The position numbers and the translations under genes were made by a program. A DNA stretch of 64,000 nt from contig CP053680.1 of NCBI GenBank assembly GCA_019623805.1, positions 2,520,001 to 2,584,000 of the forward strand, read 5' to 3'. Shown here one piece after another: positions 62,163-64,000 of the stretch; the stretch's first letter is position 1; each line of letters opens with the position of its first letter. Under the pieces are notes generated by a model, which was given only the letters and a program-made list of their open reading frames with translations, was not told the DNA's origin and did no database searches. Source of the stretch: Gammaproteobacteria bacterium (ex Lamellibrachia satsuma). GTDB lineage: Bacteria > Pseudomonadota > Gammaproteobacteria > Chromatiales > Chromatiaceae.

Positions 62163-62774
62163 TTACAGCCGTTTTTCTTTGCTCCGAGACAGTCCCAGCA
62201 GTCCAGCAGTAAAGAGCAGCCAGGTTATGGGCTCTGGTATCTGGGTCAATTGCACTGCTGTTAGAACCACATCCTCGTTGAAAGGCACATAATGGCTGTG
62301 GGCAATATTCACCTCATCCAGAATCAGGCCCAGCAGGTTGCTGGCGGCAAACAAGGTGGGGGTGTTGGTGGTTGGAAAAAATTTGTCCTGTGCCACCAGA
62401 ACGCCACCCAGATAGCCGTTGACCCAGATGCCCTCAACCGGAGTCAGGCCGATGATTCGGTTCAGGCCGGTGACTGAATCGAAAGTGAAATCCCCGCCGT
62501 CGTCCCGGATGAATCCGATCCATTGCCCATACGCATCATCGATCGAATCCTCAATGCCGATATTTCCACCACCCACATCAACAAACCGTGGACTGCCACT
62601 GATGCCGCCCCCAACCTGAGTGAAGTCGAATTCGGCCTCTGAAAGCACTGTTCCCATACCGAAGGTGGAGCCAGACGTAAATCCGTCTAAGCTGATCATG
62701 GCTGTATGGCCCAGCGTCGGAACCAACAGCATCACGGTGACAAAAAACAGTCTGATATTCTTTGTAATCTTCAT
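62163..62774 (-). CDS. PEP-CTERM sorting-domain protein
   Basis: A 203-residue exported protein with a signal peptide (IRLFFVTVMLLVPTLGHTA) and a C-terminal PEP-CTERM anchor: IPEPITWLLFTAGLLGLSRSKEKRL-type tail, i.e. Pro-Glu-Pro, hydrophobic helix and basic end. The middle is Gly/Asp-rich beta structure of unknown function. Such proteins are processed by exosortase and often join extracellular polysaccharide. Confidence 0.9.
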   Translation of the reverse strand: MKITKNIRLFFVTVMLLVPTLGHTAMISLDGFTSGSTFGMGTVLSEAEFDFTQVGGGISGSPRFVDVGGGNIGIEDSIDDAYGQWIGFIRDDGGDFTFDSVTGLNRIIGLTPVEGIWVNGYLGGVLVAQDKFFPTTNTPTLFAASNLLGLILDEVNIAHSHYVPFNEDVVLTAVQLTQIPEPITWLLFTAGLLGLSRSKEKRL

Positions 62775-63038
62775 CTGTCGTCTCCCTCTACATCAAAGCA
62801 GCCTACTATGTTGAGTTTAGTTGAAATGGCCAAATCTAGTGGGTATAGGGAGAAAAATTTCCCCATTTAAAGTGCTGAACTCCAGCCCATCTCGTATGTT
62901 GCCTCGTAATTCGTCTCAAAAAGTCTTCCGCTATTGGCACTGAAGAAAGCTTCCCAGTTTCTCAACTCAAGTTTTTGTCACAGAACCGTTATATAGATCC
63001 AGTAGTATCCGCTGCTTTCATCAAGGTAACAAAAGACA

Positions 63039-64000
63039 ATGCCGAGCAGTAAAAGTAGTCACGGAATGTGGGTGGTATTTGGAGCGCTGTTAATACAGAT
63101 TTCTCTCGGCGCGATCTATGCATGGTCAGTATTCGCAAAACCGTTGCAGATTTCAGGTTGGTCGACATCCGATACCCAGTGGCCGTTCACAGTAGGGCTG
63201 GTGGCCTTTGCGCTGGTGATGGTTTATGCGGGACGTAAGCTCTATGTATTCGGTCCCCGCAAGCTGACAGCTGCCGGCGGCATCATGCTGGGTGCCGGTT
63301 ATCTGCTTGCCGGTGCTATGGGCGGAGAGAGTTTCTGGCCGACCCTGATTGGTGTCGGGCTTCTGGGTGGTGCGGGCATCGGACTCGGCTATGTGGTGCC
63401 TATTGCGGTTGGTATGCAGTGGTTTCCGGACAAGAAGGGCCTTATCACCGGCGTTGCAGTAGCCGGTTTCGGTCTTGGAGCCATGATCTGGGTAAAGCTG
63501 GCGGGTACTTGGGGTGGTCTGATTGCTGACTATGGCATTGGTGCCACCTTTATGATCTATGGCGGGCTATTCATGGTATTGGTACTGATCGGCAGCCTGT
63601 GGATGAGCTTCCCACCAGAATTCGTACCGCCGAAGCCGGATCAGAAAGGCAGTAAATTTGATTTTCGCAGTGAGGAGATGATCAGATCCACCCACTACTG
63701 GTCGATATTCTCCACCTTTTCCATCGGTGCAACCGCAGGTCTGATGTGTATCGGACTGATGAAGCAGTTTCCGAGTCAGGCTCTTGCCGCATCCGGTATG
63801 GCTGAAACGCTGGCCGATGCGACTGCCGGTACTGCAATGGTGGTGTTCGCCATCTTCAATGCGCTAGGACGAATCGGCTGGGGCAAGATCAGTGACACCA
63901 TCGGCCATGCAGTCAACTGTGATCATCGGGGGCGTAAGACCTCGCTGATCATTATGGCCGCCAGCCAGGGGGTGTTCGTTATCGCATTTCCCTATGTGGC
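63039..64000 (+). CDS. MFS transporter of the OFA (oxalate/formate antiporter) family, 3' end cut
   Basis: The frame from the ATG at 63039 stays open to the window end (320 codons visible). Twelve-helix-type hydrophobicity, with VFGALLIQISLGAIYAWSVF in helix 1, GLGYVVPIAVGMQWFPDKKG and ALGRIGWGKISDTIG in the loop after helix 8, matches the OFA subfamily of the major facilitator superfamily. Members exchange small carboxylates. The substrate cannot be read. Confidence 0.88.
   Translation, partial: MPSSKSSHGMWVVFGALLIQISLGAIYAWSVFAKPLQISGWSTSDTQWPFTVGLVAFALVMVYAGRKLYVFGPRKLTAAGGIMLGAGYLLAGAMGGESFWPTLIGVGLLGGAGIGLGYVVPIAVGMQWFPDKKGLITGVAVAGFGLGAMIWVKLAGTWGGLIADYGIGATFMIYGGLFMVLVLIGSLWMSFPPEFVPPKPDQKGSKFDFRSEEMIRSTHYWSIFSTFSIGATAGLMCIGLMKQFPSQALAASGMAETLADATAGTAMVVFAIFNALGRIGWGKISDTIGHAVNCDHRGRKTSLIIMAASQGVFVIAFPYV

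Overview
The window looks like the chromosome of a free-living or symbiotic sulfur-oxidising gammaproteobacterium. The evidence is a sulfur-globule-type Tyr/Gly/Trp-rich exported protein, a periplasmic rhodanese/thioredoxin operon, a bioBFHCD operon with a BirA operator, a glnE-ilvE-waaF-waaC order, a PEP-CTERM protein and an rpoH gene behind a CIRCE element. No rRNA or tRNA gene was recognised, so the genus cannot be named. Both ends cut through genes: an ion-pump subunit on the left and an OFA-type MFS transporter on the right.

Layout. (1) 1-7.2 kb: a complex-I/energy-converting-hydrogenase-like operon (NuoL/M/N-, NuoH-, NuoB-, NuoC- and NuoD-like subunits), then a NuoI-type ferredoxin fused to a GltD/NfnB-type flavoprotein, then a diiron ferritin-like protein. 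The NuoD-like subunit keeps one cysteine of each NiFe CxxC motif and has lost the other, so it is probably not a hydrogenase. (2) 7.4-9.1 kb: CoxIII/NorE- and NorF-like oxidase accessory subunits on the minus strand and a cysteine hydrolase. (3) 9.3-13.6 kb: the best candidate for an undescribed system. It is a four-gene unit: a TIR protein with an N-terminal helical adaptor (EAD-like), a stand-alone copy of that adaptor, an ABC ATPase with a related N-terminal segment, and a large internally duplicated membrane protein. (4) 13.8-18.1 kb: histidine phosphatase, ATP-cone/2-phosphoglycerate-kinase-like protein, CHASE-type histidine kinase and response regulator. (5) 18.3-28.9 kb: core genes glnE, ilvE and an LPS-core glycosyltransferase cluster.

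(6) 29-44.3 kb: an accessory island that I read as a decayed chromosomal integron. A frameshifted 5' fragment of an integron-type integrase (43.6 kb, plus strand) faces away from a series of small AT-rich single-gene cassettes, all on the minus strand. Two clear attC sites (39468-39570 and 40164-40223) and one attC split by a group IIC intron are visible. The array carries two near-identical group IIC-attC introns plus the 3' end of a third, an IS256-family element with a 9-bp target duplication, an IS701-family remnant and an IS91-family element. It is bracketed by two diverged copies of a histidine phosphatase/TfoX_C gene pair, each intact in only one of the two genes.

(7) 44.3-52.4 kb: an envelope sulfur/redox region on the minus strand. 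It holds a carbonic-anhydrase-like protein with altered zinc ligands, a DUF255-thioredoxin protein with a DsbD-like C-terminus, a TlpA-like gene interrupted by a full-length group II intron, a double rhodanese frameshifted at an 8-nt homopolymer, and a small Cys-rich protein. The plus-strand sulfur-globule-like gene follows. (8) 52.5-64 kb: Sel1 protein, GspA/GspB-like pair, comF, the biotin operon, rpoH, a PEP-CTERM protein and the MFS transporter.

All assignments come from reading the sequence; no database search was run.
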